A stretch of 64,000 nt of DNA from Tipula vernalis (taxonomy: Eukaryota; Arthropoda; Insecta; Diptera; Tipulidae): contig OY282560.1 of NCBI GenBank assembly GCA_958295665.1, positions 265,967,168-266,031,167 of the forward strand, written 5' to 3'. The notes beneath the pieces were generated by a model. It saw nothing but the letters and a program-made list of their open reading frames with translations. It did no database searches and was not told where the DNA came from. Positions 54,832 through 64,000 of the stretch are shown piece by piece. The position numbers and the translations under genes are program-made. Within the stretch, counting starts at the first letter, position 1, and each line of letters opens with the position of its first letter.

Positions 54832-55686
54832 GGCTGCTTCCAGAAAAGTTCGAATGTGCAATACTTCAGAAAATTCGGATTAGAATGTTATGTCCATGTA
54901 CCAAAACAAACAAGGCGCAAATTCGATTCAAAGGGAGTGAAAGCAGTGCTGGTCGGTTATGATTACGAATCAAAGGCATATCGTTGTTACAGTCCGGAAA
55001 CCGATCGGGTCACAGTTAGTCGAGATGTTCAGTTCGTCGAAAGGGGCCATTTGTTACCTATCAAGTCCAGCGAAGATTATCAACAGGAACAAATTATCGA
55101 CATTTCAGAGTTGAACAACTTTGAAGATGCAGAAAACGATCAGGTGCAACGATTAGTCGATGAGGAAGTTCAGGAAGAGAATCCAATACAAGATCACGTT
55201 CAGAATGAAGATGAAGAGCAAACTGTTAGACGATCACAAGGTGCTAACAAAGGAATTCCACCAAAGAAATTTATTGAAGAAATGAACGTAATGAGTTCAG
55301 TCATTCAAGAACCAAAGTGCTACGTAGAAGCTATCAAGGGTGATCAAAAGAGGCCGTGGATTCAAGCAATTACAGATGAGATGAAGTCATTGATGGAGAA
55401 TCAAACATGGGAGCTTGTGAAAAGTCCAGAAGGTGCAAATCTAGTTGGCTGCAAGTGGATTTACAAGCTAAAGTGCAATTCAGATGGAAAAGTAGTCAGA
55501 CACAAGGCAAGGCTTGTTGCTCAAGGTTTTTCGCAAAAATACGGTACTGACTATGATCAGGTGTTTGCTCCAGTTGTTCGTCAAACTACGTTTCGAACAT
55601 TGCTTATAGTGGCAGCAAACAAGGACATGAAGGTTTATCATTTAGATGCGAAGACGGCTTTTCTCAACAGTTGGATTCAAAGTTGA
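54832..55686 (+). pseudogene. copia integrase tail and reverse transcriptase N-part
   Basis: The first part is the integrase C-terminal region (FGLECYVHVPKQTRRKFDSK, VLVGYDYESKAYRCY), then an acidic linker rich in E, D and Q. RT starts at about 55360: WIQAITDEMKSLMENQTWEL, GCKWIYKLKCNSDGKVVRHK, KARLVAQGFSQKYGTDYDQV, FAPVVRQTTFRTLL and the first catalytic D in YHLDAKTAFL. A shift at about 55672 breaks the frame after LNS. Confidence 0.9.
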
Positions 55687-56440
55687 AGGCGGCGAAGATT
55701 TAGTGTGTCTACTAAAACGGAGTTTATATGGTCTAAAGCAATCAGCGCGCAATTGGTAGAAAACAACTCATAAAATTCTCATCGATTTCGGTTTTGTTCA
55801 AAGCAAGAATGATCCATGCTTGTACACCTACAAACATGATGGAAAAATATGCTACGTATTAATCTACGTTGACGATGTGGTCATTGCTGGTGAAAACAAC
55901 GAGATAATCTCCAAGTGCGAAACATTTTTAAGTTCGAAATTCACGATTAAGAACTTGGGAGAGATTAAGGATTTCTTGAGTCTTCAAGTCAAGAAGGAAG
56001 AAGATGGCTATTACACGTTGAATCAGACTGCTTACATTGGAAAATTACTAAAGGATTTCCAAATGTCTGATGCAAAGGAGTCCTCAGTTCCATTATCAGT
56101 TGGATATGGTAAAGGAGGAGATACGGATTTGTTGTTAGGCAACGGCAAATATCAAAAGTTGCTCGGTTGGTTACTGTACATATTAGTCAACACGAGACCT
56201 AACATATCGGCAGCAGTTTCTATTCTAGCACAAAAGATGTCCAGTCCAAACCAGGAGGATTGGAACGAATTGAAACGGGTATTAAAGTATCTCAAGGGTA
56301 CTGCCGGTTTGCAATTGTCACTTGGCAAGAGTGATGGTACGGATCAGTTAATCGGATATGCAGATGCAAGTTGGGCTGATGATCGTGCAAGCAGAAGGTC
56401 ACAATCTGGTTACATATTCAAGTATTGTAACGGTATTCTT
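55687..56440 (+). pseudogene. copia RT catalytic part and RNase H N-part
   Basis: After the shift: VCLLKRSLYGLKQSARNW (followed by a stop near 55757), DPCLYTYKHDGKICYVLIYV and the catalytic YVDDVVIAG, LGEIKDFLSLQV, and then the RNase H region RPNISAAVSILAQKMSSPN, LKRVLKYLKGTAGLQLSLG and GYADASWADDRASRRSQSGY (catalytic D). Retroposon copy C interrupts RNase H at 56440. The domain continues at 57196-57575. Confidence 0.9.
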
Positions 56441-57195
56441 GGTGGTTTGGCGTCTATTGGAGGGGGGGATCAAAGTTGAGTAAATTAATCTACCAGCTCC
56501 GTAACCTTCCAGTAGGCTGCGCATCACGTGAGCTGTTCTGGTCTTGTCATTAGGCAGCTGCATGATGAGTACAATTGTGTAAGGGGTAACCTGTTCACAA
56601 TTCGCAAGTGTACGTACTGCCTCCTCGTGGCAACCACTGGTAACTAAGGCCACTTGGCACATTTTTGGCCATTTGGCACAGGCTAAAGTACGGCGCTAAA
56701 GGAGAAAACCTTGACAAAAAAACCTAATCTAAGGTGGAACAGCATATGCCGATGGATGAATGGCTGATAGGTTAATCAGTCCAAAATATGCGGGCTCTGG
56801 ATACCAGGCACCCTCCAGTTTTATTTAGCCTTCCTGTAGTAAAGCTAGGTGACCTACAGGTGATTTGCAATTCCGAGCAACTCGTAAGAGTAAAATCAAA
56901 CGGAATACGGGGCAGGAGTAGGAATATACGGGAGTGGGACAACCCTCTCGAGGTCCTTGAGCTCCAATGCTACCGTCTTTCTAGCGGAACTACATGCTGT
57001 AGTAAACATCTAGGAGGGAGAACAATAAGCCCAGATAGTATGTATCACGTACCGGGAGGCAGTATCGTCAGGTTCATTAATAACCTGAAGATTGACTGGA
57101 CGGATAATTAAGCAGCGGCTAGCACAATAGATCTTTTAGGTCGCAGTGCGAAGTGGCTGATCGCCCGCATGCCTCCCCCCCCCCAATAATAATAA
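56441..57195 (+). mobile_element. Unclassified (AAT)n-tailed retroposon, copy C
   Basis: A 755-bp insertion in copia RNase H, with 13-bp duplications TAACGGTATTCTT (56428-56440, 57196-57208). It starts GGTGGTTTGGCGTCTATTGG plus a G-run and ends with a C-run (57177-57184) and AATAATAATAA. It carries a 107-codon sense frame (56788-57111) and an antisense frame (56399-56662, minus), both also open in copy B. Comparing B and C, most base differences in each frame change the amino acid (about 6 of 8 and 5 of 6), so the frames do not look selected. No RT, tRNA-like head or known domain is seen. It is best described as a non-autonomous retroposon mobilised by a LINE. Confidence 0.85.
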
Positions 57196-57575
57196 TAACG
57201 GTATTCTTTCTACAGTTGGTGCAGTCGAAGACAGGATTGCATTGCGTTATCATCAACGGAAGCAGAATTTATTGCGTTGTCTGAAGCATGTCAAGAGGCG
57301 AATTGGATTCGTCGTTTACTCAATGATTTCGATCAACGCATTGAAAAACCGACAACAATTTTCGAAGACAATCAAAGTTGTTTGTAATTCATTAAGGGGG
57401 AGCAATTGTCGTCACGTACCAAACATATTGATGTTCGAGAGTCATTTGTCAAGGATTACATCGACAAATGTATTGTTACATGCCAATATTGCCCTACGGA
57501 AACTATGGTGGCAGATTTGTTGACAAAACCATTGGCGGGACCTCGTGTCAATGTTCTTCGGGATGCATGTGGAGT
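57196..57575 (+). pseudogene. copia RNase H C-part
   Basis: The continuation of RNase H after the retroposon: a STVGAVEDRIALSSTEAEF-like block (catalytic E in SSTEAEFIAL), LSEACQEANWIRRLL, IFEDNQSC with a stop, SSRTKHIDVRESFVKDYIDK (H and D of the last motif) and ADLLTKPLAGPRVNVLRDA near the protein end. The copia sequence stops at about 57575, a few codons later. Confidence 0.85.
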
Positions 57576-58265
57576 TTGCCATTTGGTTGGTGGTAGATTA
57601 TTTTCCATTACTACAACTAAATCTCCAATTTTCAAATTGGATTCTATCGTCTGCCATTTGTACCGCTGTTGTAGTGCGTTAAGGTAATCGTGTTTAAATA
57701 TTCTCCAGAACCTCTGTGTTGTCTGCTGAATAGTTTGCCATTTATTTAAACTGCTTGTCTGAATTTGCTCTAAGTTAGGCTCAGGAATGGTCAGCAATGG
57801 TTCCCCGATTAAAAAATGGCCTGGTGATAAATAGTTCAAATCATCGATGTCTTCTGATTGACTACATATAGGCCTTGAGTTCAATACTGCTTCTACTTGA
57901 CATAAGAGCGTGTAATACTGTTCATATGTAAGTGTTGACTGCCCGATGCATCTTCGTAAATGAGCTTTCATGGATTTAACTCCTGCTTCGTATAGACCGC
58001 CCATATGACTGGCTGTTGGGCACATAAATTTCCAGGTAGTGTAATGTGTTGATAGATGACTATTTATTTTGTCGTTGTGTTCCTGCGAGTTAAATTGTTT
58101 GGCCAGCTGTCGGAGTTCTTTATCGGCACCCACAAAATTGCTACCGTTGTCGCTGTAAATAGTTATCGGGAAACCTCTTCTAGCAGTAAATCGTCGAAGA
58201 GCAGCAATAAACGCCTCGGTTGTCAAATCGGTCACTAGCTCCAAGTGCACAGCCTTGCTTGTCAT
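57576..58265 (-). pseudogene. BEL-2 integrase C-terminal half
   Basis: It follows an in-frame TGA at 58266-58268. It shows SKAVHLELVTDLTTEAFIAA, the catalytic YSDNGSNFVGADKEL and HMGGLYEAGVKSMKAHLRR (glutamate), AVLNSRPICSQSEDIDDLNY, LSPGHFLIGEPLLTIPEP, and the start of the C-terminal domain (NKWQTIQQTTQRFWRIFKHD, NLKIGDLVVVMENNLPPTKW). The open frame runs on to 57456 into copia sequence read backwards; that extra part is not BEL. Confidence 0.92.
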
Positions 58266-59888
58266 TCAGACGAATAAAGCAATGTAAGCTTTTTGTATTT
58301 TTGCGTTGCGAATCGTAGATGTTTTCAACATGATTGGCCCTGCATAATCTACACCGACGTTTTCAAATGCGCGTTTTGGATTGACTACCCGTGCTGGTGG
58401 TAAATTACCCATCAACTGCTTGGCTGCTTTCGCTTTTAATTTGAAGCAAGTAATGCATTTATGAATGTATTTCTTCACGTGATTTCGACCTCCTAGGATC
58501 CAATATTGTTGCCTTAGATGAAACAGCATCAACGATACGCCACCATGTAACGTGTATTGGTGTACATCGGCGACGATCAACCCGGTTACGTGATGATCCC
58601 CTGGTAGAATAACAGGATGCTTGCTAGTATATGGAATATTGGCATTTTGCAATCTACCACCGACTCGAATAAGATTTGTTTCGTCAAAAAATGGATGCAC
58701 TGATGCCATTTTGCTCTTAGACGATACGGTTCGACCAGCTTTTAATTGTTGGATCTCCTCTCGAAATGCATGATTTTGAGCTTGCTTATATAATGCAATT
58801 CCTGCCGGCTTCAATTCGCTAGGAGTAATTGCTGAAACGTTAGCTGCGTGTTTGATTCTGATCTTCGACTGCAATTTATGAATGTATCTAAAAATATAAA
58901 CAAAAACTCTTAATAATTTTCGCCACGATGAGTACTTCAGAATGACTTCAGTCAAATAGGTATCATGAATTGTTGCTTGCGTAGCGCATGTGAATAACTG
59001 CTTCGATCTTTCTTCAACGGGCGATTCGTTTGATTGATATGTGGCTGTTAGGTTTCGCCAGGTATCAGCATCAGATTTCAGAAATTCTGGACCATTCCAC
59101 AAAATGTTAAGGTCTTTAAGATCCGATGGATGAACCTCTCGAGAAGCGTGGTCTGCTGGATTTTCTTTAGAACTGACATGTCTCCATTGACATTGTGGCA
59201 ATATAGTGTGGATTTCAGCAGTTCGGTTGCCTATGAAAGTTTTCCATTTTCGTGGTGAACTCCCTATCCATTGCAATACAGTAGTCGAATCGGTCCATGC
59301 GAATATTTCAACTTCCGATATGTTCATCGATGTGATAACGGATTTGATGAGTTTTGTTAATAGGAACGCTCCACAAAGTTCTAGCCTCGGTATGGAAAGT
59401 TGTTTTATGGGAGCAACCTTGGTTTTTGCAGCACCCAGACGCGTAATACAATTCCCCGTTTCATCTTTCGACCTGACATATACTGCGGCAGCATAAGCCC
59501 GTTCGGACGCATCACTGAATCCATGGATCTGAATTTCTCGATTGTGGACAATTGTTAATCGGGGTATCTTGATGGTTGTAAAATGGCTAAACGAATTTCG
59601 GATGTTTTTCCATTTAGCTGCGATAGATGGTGGTAATCGGTCATTCCAGTTTAGTTTTAATAACCATAAACTTTGAAATATTACCTTTATGGTTATTATT
59701 GAAGGTGCCAACAATCCGAGAGGATCGAATAGTTTCGAAGATTCGGACAACAGTTCTCGCTTCGTTGGTGTGAAAGTATATGGTAAGTCGACGCTAAAAA
59801 AGAAGCAATCTTCCATCGGATTCCACTGTAATCCTAACACCCTGGTGCATGGCGGTTCCTCAAGATTCAATGGACTAATTTCCTGTTA
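58266..59888 (-). pseudogene. BEL-2 RNase H and integrase N-terminal half
   Basis: The Pao linker CTRVLGLQWNPMEDCFFFSV leads to FDPLGLLAPSIITIKVIFQ. RNase H follows: GFSDASERAYAAAVYVRSKD, PRLELCGAFLLTKL and WTDSTTVLQWIGSSPRKW. The integrase zinc-binding part has YTLHGGVSLMLFHLRQQYWI, then CITCFKLKAKAAKQLMGNLP, and the core begins at FENVGVDYAGPIML (first D). It is in frame with both neighbours and separated from them only by the stop codons at 59886-59888 and 58266-58268. Confidence 0.93.
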
Positions 59889-60664
59889 TTCAGAGAGTAT
59901 TCCTTGTAAAAATTCAATAATGTTTGATTTCCACTTTCTAAGATTGAAGCAGCCCATCTTCAGTAACTTAATTAGTTGGTCTCGACATTCAATTGCTTTG
60001 GATATTTCGTCAGCTCCGGACATAACGTCATCTACATAAAAATCGTTGGTTATTACAGCTGCAGCTAGAGGATATTCATCTTGGTGATCAATGGCTACTT
60101 GATTCAGAGATCTTATTCCTTGGTAAGGCGATGACGCCAAACCATAAGTTACGGTTTGTAATCGATAGTGCGTAAGAGGTTCCATCTTAGACCTCCGCCA
60201 CACTATCCGTTGGTAGTCTTGATCGGCAGGTTCCACAAGAATTTGCCTATACATCTTCTCGATGTCTGAAGCAAATGCAATCTTATGTTTGCGAAAATTG
60301 ATGACTGTAGAGAACAGTGTGTTTTGAATAGTGGGTCCTACCAATAATTTGTCATTTAAGGACATACCTGACGTTGTCCGTGCTGAACCATCGAAGACGA
60401 CTCTTAATTTGGTTTTTCCGTGTGACTCCTTCACTATTGCATGATGAGGAAGATAGCAAATGTTTTCTTGGTTCTTACGAAGTTCTCGGATTGGAATGGG
60501 CTTCATGTGGCCAAGCTTGATATATTCGTTCATAAATTGCAAATACTGTTGGTGTACCGTAGGATTATTTTCGAACTTCCGTTCCATTGCCATCAATCGC
60601 GAAGTTGCGGCTTGTAATGAATCATCGAGGTCAGGGGAATTTGGTTTAAACGGTAACCGTACTA
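59889..60664 (-). pseudogene. BEL-2 reverse transcriptase
   Basis: It begins near 60664 with YVVRLPFKPNSPDLDDSLQA, before the first methionine at 60596. RT blocks: CYLPHHAIVKESHGKTKLRV with VFDGSARTTSGMSLNDKLLV, FASDIEKMYRQILVEPADQD (first D), RLQTVTYGLASSPYQGIRSL, and the catalytic FYVDDVMSGADEISKAIE. It runs into a stop at 59886. The protease that normally lies between Gag and this domain is missing. Confidence 0.93.
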
Positions 60665-62242
60665 CATACCGTCCTTCATTAAAACTATTGCTGTTGGTAA
60701 CAATGATGTTCGATTGTTTACTAAGTTCCTTGGTGTATTGGTTGACTGAGTGACCAGGGAACTTGATGCTGTTGCTTGGTTTTCTTGGAGTGGATTGCTT
60801 GGTTCACATGTTGATGTACTGCTTGTTGACTGGAGACCAGTGTTGATTGGGGTAGAACACGGTGAAATGTTGATTGATGATGTGGTTGGTAACTCTTGGT
60901 TTCTTTGGTCATGATTGTGTGATTGGATTGATTTAGCACAAGTTATGCAACATGAAGTTGATTGATTAGTCTTATCTAATTGTTGAGCGGTGATTGCGTT
61001 TATATGTAGAAGCGTGTGATGTTTCAAGGAACATTTGTGACATCGTTGTGGCGAAAAGCATTTGTTGAATGAGTGTGCCTTACCAAGGCAATTGAAGCAT
61101 AGCATGTTCTCTGCTGTAAAATCTCGTCTTGACGAGACTTCCATGGCTTGAAATGATGGACATTTGAATAATTTGTGGTTGCTTCCGCATTTGACACATA
61201 TAACTTTGACGTCAGCTGACACTGTATGAGTTCGAACTCTAGACGAAACCCGGGGAGATTCAGTACGCGTACAAGGCATTTGCGACATCTCCAAAGAATC
61301 GCATCGGGTGCTAAGGAATCTCAGGAAATCATCTTCGGTTGGGAAATCTTTTTCGATTACGTGCTCGGCCCACATTCTTCGTGTTTCGGGATCGGTATTT
61401 TGCAGTAAGATAAAAATAATTAATGAATCGCGGTTCTTTGTGTTCTCATCCAATGCTGTTAATCCCCTTAGGATTTCATCGGAGGTATCACAGAGCCTTC
61501 TTAATTGGTCCACTGAACATTTCGTTACTGCGGGTTGTTCTGTTAGTGTTTGGAAAAATGCGTTAGCGATATGTCCCTTCTTCTCAAACCGTTTATGGAG
61601 TTTATCCCACGCCTGTTCATACGTAGCGTCAGTTATCGGAATATGCTCGATTGTTTTAGCAGCACGATCTGTTAGACAACCCTTCAAGTATTGAAATTTG
61701 GTTGCCTTACCCAACCTTGGATTAGTATGAATTTGCCCCATGAATAAATCATTAAAACTCGCCCATTCTTGATAATCACCACGAAATACTGGTATATTCG
61801 CTCGCGGCAGTTTAGCTTCAGACTTACTCTGCTGAATGTGGGAAAACCCAGATAAAAATGTTTTCTGATGTGCTACGAACTCTCCTAGGGTATCATTAAG
61901 TTTTGAGTCGTCATGATGATCATTACCCGTCTTTGTAGGTGGAGTATGTTTTCGTATAAACGCTTTAAAAGTTGCCTTTGCCGCGTAATATGGCGTCTCA
62001 GCTGCAGTATATTCACTATCTTCACCTAACTCAAAGATTTTTTCATCGGCTTCATTAAAGTGAATCCAATCCTCTTCAAGTCCTTCTACTTTACTCTCGA
62101 CGAACTCGATGCTTGTAACGACTGTTAAACTTTCGGTGAATTCAGCCATACCTTGCAAAATCATCAATTCACGCCTACGAATGCTGAGGTTAGCAGCTTT
62201 TCTCTGTGCCATTTTCTCGATTGTATGATCACGTTGTTTCAA
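60662..62242 (-). CDS. BEL-2 Gag
   Basis: An uninterrupted 526-codon Gag. The N-terminal helical region (QRKAANLSIRRRELMILQGM) is followed by the DUF1759-type domain (ANIPVFRGDYQEWASFNDLF, FQYLKGCLTDRAAKTIEHIP, ATYEQAWDKLHKRFEKKGHI). Zinc clusters follow at residues ~350-420: CVKCGSNHKLFKC, CFNCLGKAHSFNKC and CHKCSLKHHTLLH. The tail is S/T/N/Q-rich. It ends LPTAIVLMKDGM by running into the deletion junction, where the protease should start. Gag would assemble the particle. It is the only long undamaged frame of BEL-2, and the start at 62242 follows a ~310-nt leader. Confidence 0.9.
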   Translation of the reverse strand: MKQRDHTIEKMAQRKAANLSIRRRELMILQGMAEFTESLTVVTSIEFVESKVEGLEEDWIHFNEADEKIFELGEDSEYTAAETPYYAAKATFKAFIRKHTPPTKTGNDHHDDSKLNDTLGEFVAHQKTFLSGFSHIQQSKSEAKLPRANIPVFRGDYQEWASFNDLFMGQIHTNPRLGKATKFQYLKGCLTDRAAKTIEHIPITDATYEQAWDKLHKRFEKKGHIANAFFQTLTEQPAVTKCSVDQLRRLCDTSDEILRGLTALDENTKNRDSLIIFILLQNTDPETRRMWAEHVIEKDFPTEDDFLRFLSTRCDSLEMSQMPCTRTESPRVSSRVRTHTVSADVKVICVKCGSNHKLFKCPSFQAMEVSSRRDFTAENMLCFNCLGKAHSFNKCFSPQRCHKCSLKHHTLLHINAITAQQLDKTNQSTSCCITCAKSIQSHNHDQRNQELPTTSSINISPCSTPINTGLQSTSSTSTCEPSNPLQENQATASSSLVTQSTNTPRNLVNNRTSLLPTAIVLMKDGM

Positions 62243-62555
62243 CTACAAGAATAAATGTTCCGACTCGTGCCAAAAAATGTGTGCGTGACAAACCAACCTT
62301 AAATCAACTCTCGTTATACTACACCACACTATTCACAAGTAACTACACACGTACTAAAATGTTAATATATATCGTCCAAATGAACGATCTAGAATGTTTG
62401 CTGTACCGTTCTAATTAACTTCAAGTTCACAAAAATTCACGGTTAACCTTGCACTAGTTATTTTTAACAAAAAGTTTGTAATCAAATCACTAACAATTCA
62501 CTTAACTTTTCTCATGCGTGCTTTCCTCGTGAGTACTACTTGTGGCAATTTCAAC

Positions 62556-62575
62556 AAATCCGGCTCGAAGGACCA
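62556..62575 (-). promoter_or_regulatory. BEL-2 primer-binding site (tRNA-Tyr type)
   Basis: On plus the 20 bases read AAATCCGGCTCGAAGGACCA, which equals the 3' acceptor/T-arm end of an insect tyrosine tRNA plus CCA (from memory of the fly tRNA-Tyr sequence). The minus strand therefore pairs with that tRNA, directly after the LTR end at 62576. It explains the tRNA-like sequence here without a tRNA gene. Confidence 0.8.
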
Positions 62576-62875
62576 TGTTCAATAGCTAAACTCGGATAAA
62601 TTTGAAATTGCCCAATGACGAACAAGTAGCAAAATAAAGATCGGAAATGCGCACGCAAGGAACAATAAAACACACGGCGATTACTTATCTTGAATTCCAA
62701 TAATGTACAAATTTATTCTTGAACCATAAATATAATTTTACTTCTAATTGTTATCGCTTTGAAGCTCGCTTTCTAATAATTCAAAATGTCAATATCATCC
62801 AAATTTTGTCAACTTGGTGTTGCCCGAAAACAAAAACTTTCCAAAAACCCGTTCATGGTTGTAAGCCACTGAACA
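62576..62875 (-). repeat. BEL-2 5' LTR
   Basis: 300 bp, beginning TGTTCAGTGGC and ending GCTATTGAACA on minus, with TGTTCA/TGAACA as short inverted ends. The inner border is fixed by the primer-binding site at 62556-62575. No second copy occurs in the window because the 3' end of BEL-2 is lost, so the outer border rests on the TG...CA rule and the inverted ends. Confidence 0.75.
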
Positions 62876-63775
62876 AAAGTTAAATGGATTTTCTAATGAC
62901 ATCTCTTATAACAAATAATAACATTAAAATTTGCTTGAAGAGACATCTAACAATGAATAGATGAATTGCGCTTATCTAATACTGTTGGGGTACAGCCATG
63001 AACAATAGAAAATATTAATTTCTAATTTGTTCCAATGAACAGCTGGCACTTTAATCCCAAGTTAATTTGTTGAAATATTTTTCTTAGTAGTTAGAATAAA
63101 TGAAAAACTCGTTTCCCAAACACTCGACTTATAATTCACAATATTTTATTTGCTGTTATGATTTGGCTTTACAAATATTTAAGTTTTTAAGCTTTGATGT
63201 TACTATATTGAAATATGACAAAAGATTGAATTCAGAAAGGAAAATTATTATTCTAATTAAAATTAAAAAATGTCAACCTCGAAAAAACCATTAGGATTGC
63301 CTTGTTCGAAATTATGGCCTAATAATGGGTTTTTCGATTGTCATGTAAACATAGCTTAAGTTGCTATAAGATTAAAGTAAACTGTACTAATTATACAAAT
63401 AATATGGATTTGAATTATTCTACTGTATACTGTAATAAACAACAATAACAATAATTGAAATGACATTTCGTATAAAATTAAATTGTGTTTACAATGGTGA
63501 TATTATTGTTATTCACTAATTATTATAATAAATTAAATTAAAAATATGGATTCTTCAACTGAAGTTAAGTACAATACATAAGTGTTTTCTATCTTATAAC
63601 TAATTGTGTTTAATTCTTTTTCAGCTGCTGAACAAATACACATATTTTATAATTGAGCTACAAATGATAATTACAAAAAAAAAGGTTTAAAAGTGAGATT
63701 AAGATAAATATTTTAAATAAATTAAAGTTAAATACAAAATCCTAATTAATTTGTTTTGTTTTAGACGTCGATTCG
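62876..63775. other. AT-rich non-coding stretch
   Basis: No gene is supported. The 63100-63294 open frame is low-complexity. A pyrimidine tract with CAG (TTCTTTTTCAG, about 63616-63626) could be a splice acceptor, but no exon is recognisable after it. Confidence 0.45.
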
Positions 63776-64000
63776 TCGACATGTGATGCTCTTCAACAAT
63801 AGGCTCAGTCCATTTCGGTATTGTCGATATCTTCCTGTAGTTTGTTGGTATCGCCGAAGTTTTCGACAGTTCTGTAGATCATGAGATCATCTGCAAACAT
63901 GTATCCAAGGACCAAAATGGGATCCTTATGGTACTGCTGGAGAAGCCTGAATTAATTCTGGTCTTCTTAGTCCAAGCTCAATAAACTAAATGCGTTTACT
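63776..64000 (-). pseudogene. Non-LTR reverse-transcriptase scrap at window end
   Basis: On minus: a decayed VPQGSxLGPL box (63915-63945, with a stop in it), then directly YMFADDLMIYRTVENFGDTN, holding the catalytic FADD (about 63885-63905), and KLQEDIDNTEMD before a stop. The roughly 20-30 residues that normally separate the two boxes are deleted. The clade is undetermined, and the element continues beyond the window. Confidence 0.75.

Larger units (their letters stand above)
52833..57575 (+). mobile_element. copia-type LTR retrotransposon lacking its 3' end
   Basis: Plus-strand Ty1/copia element with the canonical domain order gag, protease, integrase, RT, RNase H. A probable short 5' LTR ends at CA near 52979 (start only approximate), and directly after it comes GGTTATTGGCCCAGT, close to the internal initiator-Met tRNA primer site used by copia. 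Coding runs 53053-57575 with many lesions and a retroposon insertion (56441-57195). It breaks off at 57575, where a BEL element on the other strand begins, and no 3' LTR exists. The 5' border is uncertain by tens of bases. Confidence 0.85.
57576..62875 (-). mobile_element. BEL/Pao LTR retrotransposon (BEL-2), 3' end missing
   Basis: Minus-strand BEL element distinct from BEL-1: no PHD finger in Gag and different LTRs. It retains a 300-bp 5' LTR (62576-62875), a tRNA-Tyr-type primer site, a leader, Gag, RT, RNase H and integrase. The protease region has been deleted between gag and pol near 60660. At 57575 it stops abruptly in the integrase tail (NNLPPTKWQ) and joins truncated copia sequence, so the 3' LTR is absent. 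Pol is a single frame with only two stops. Confidence 0.9.

Noticed and set aside
57456..57575. C-terminal extension of the BEL-2 integrase frame
   Set aside because: This part is copia RNase H read backwards; the frame is open by chance across the junction.
62556..62575. tRNA gene
   Set aside because: Only the 3' acceptor/T-arm part with CCA is present, next to an LTR. It is a primer-binding site; no cloverleaf can be formed from the flanks.

Overview
The window is AT-rich eukaryotic DNA from an arthropod, most likely an insect and plausibly a fly. The evidence is the resident transposon families: Jockey-, LOA- and R1-clade non-LTR elements, BEL/Pao and copia LTR elements, PIF/Harbinger, hAT, mariner and Helitron. 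Several coding elements have short spliced introns. No host protein-coding gene, tRNA, rRNA or CRISPR array could be supported. Nearly every open frame longer than 100 codons lies in a mobile element or its remains.

Layout. 1-2.2 kb: AT-rich, no gene. 2.24-13.05 kb: one BEL/Pao element on the minus strand (BEL-1) with two 427/428-bp LTRs and a 5-bp target duplication. A 2.3-kb PIF/Harbinger element sits in its gag region and a 1.4-kb solo LTR in its pol. 13.4-18.8 kb: a three-layer nest, in which a short terminal-inverted-repeat element is split by a 5-kb LOA-type LINE, itself split by a 729-bp retroposon (copy A). 19.3-20.3 kb: a decayed Jockey fragment. 22.1-27.1 kb: a nearly complete hAT element with a perfect 8-bp target duplication, carrying a 99-bp MITE. 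27.5-33.8 kb: two decayed transposase-like genes of unnamed families. 34.3-42.0 kb: a broken Helitron with R1 and mariner insertions, retroposon copy B, and what looks like a 4.9-kb inversion whose two breakpoints lie in the R1 fragment. 42.6-44.6 kb: a second, decayed Harbinger element. 47.8-52.4 kb: a full-length but inactivated Jockey LINE with a 12-bp target duplication. 52.8-57.6 kb: a copia element without its 3' end, carrying retroposon copy C. 57.6-62.9 kb: a second BEL element (BEL-2) without its 3' end and without its protease. The window ends in another LINE reverse-transcriptase scrap.

The genes do not form a cellular pathway. Each block is a selfish element, and the relations between blocks are relations of insertion order. 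The most original observations are: (1) a repeated 726-755-bp retroposon family with (AAT)n tails, 10-13-bp target duplications and homopolymer G/C termini; (2) a Harbinger element that has lost the transposase catalytic core but keeps an intact three-exon Myb-like partner gene; (3) a Helitron/R1 arrangement explained by one small inversion; (4) a hAT element with a dense cluster of subterminal AGTGCTA motifs and only one visible frameshift.
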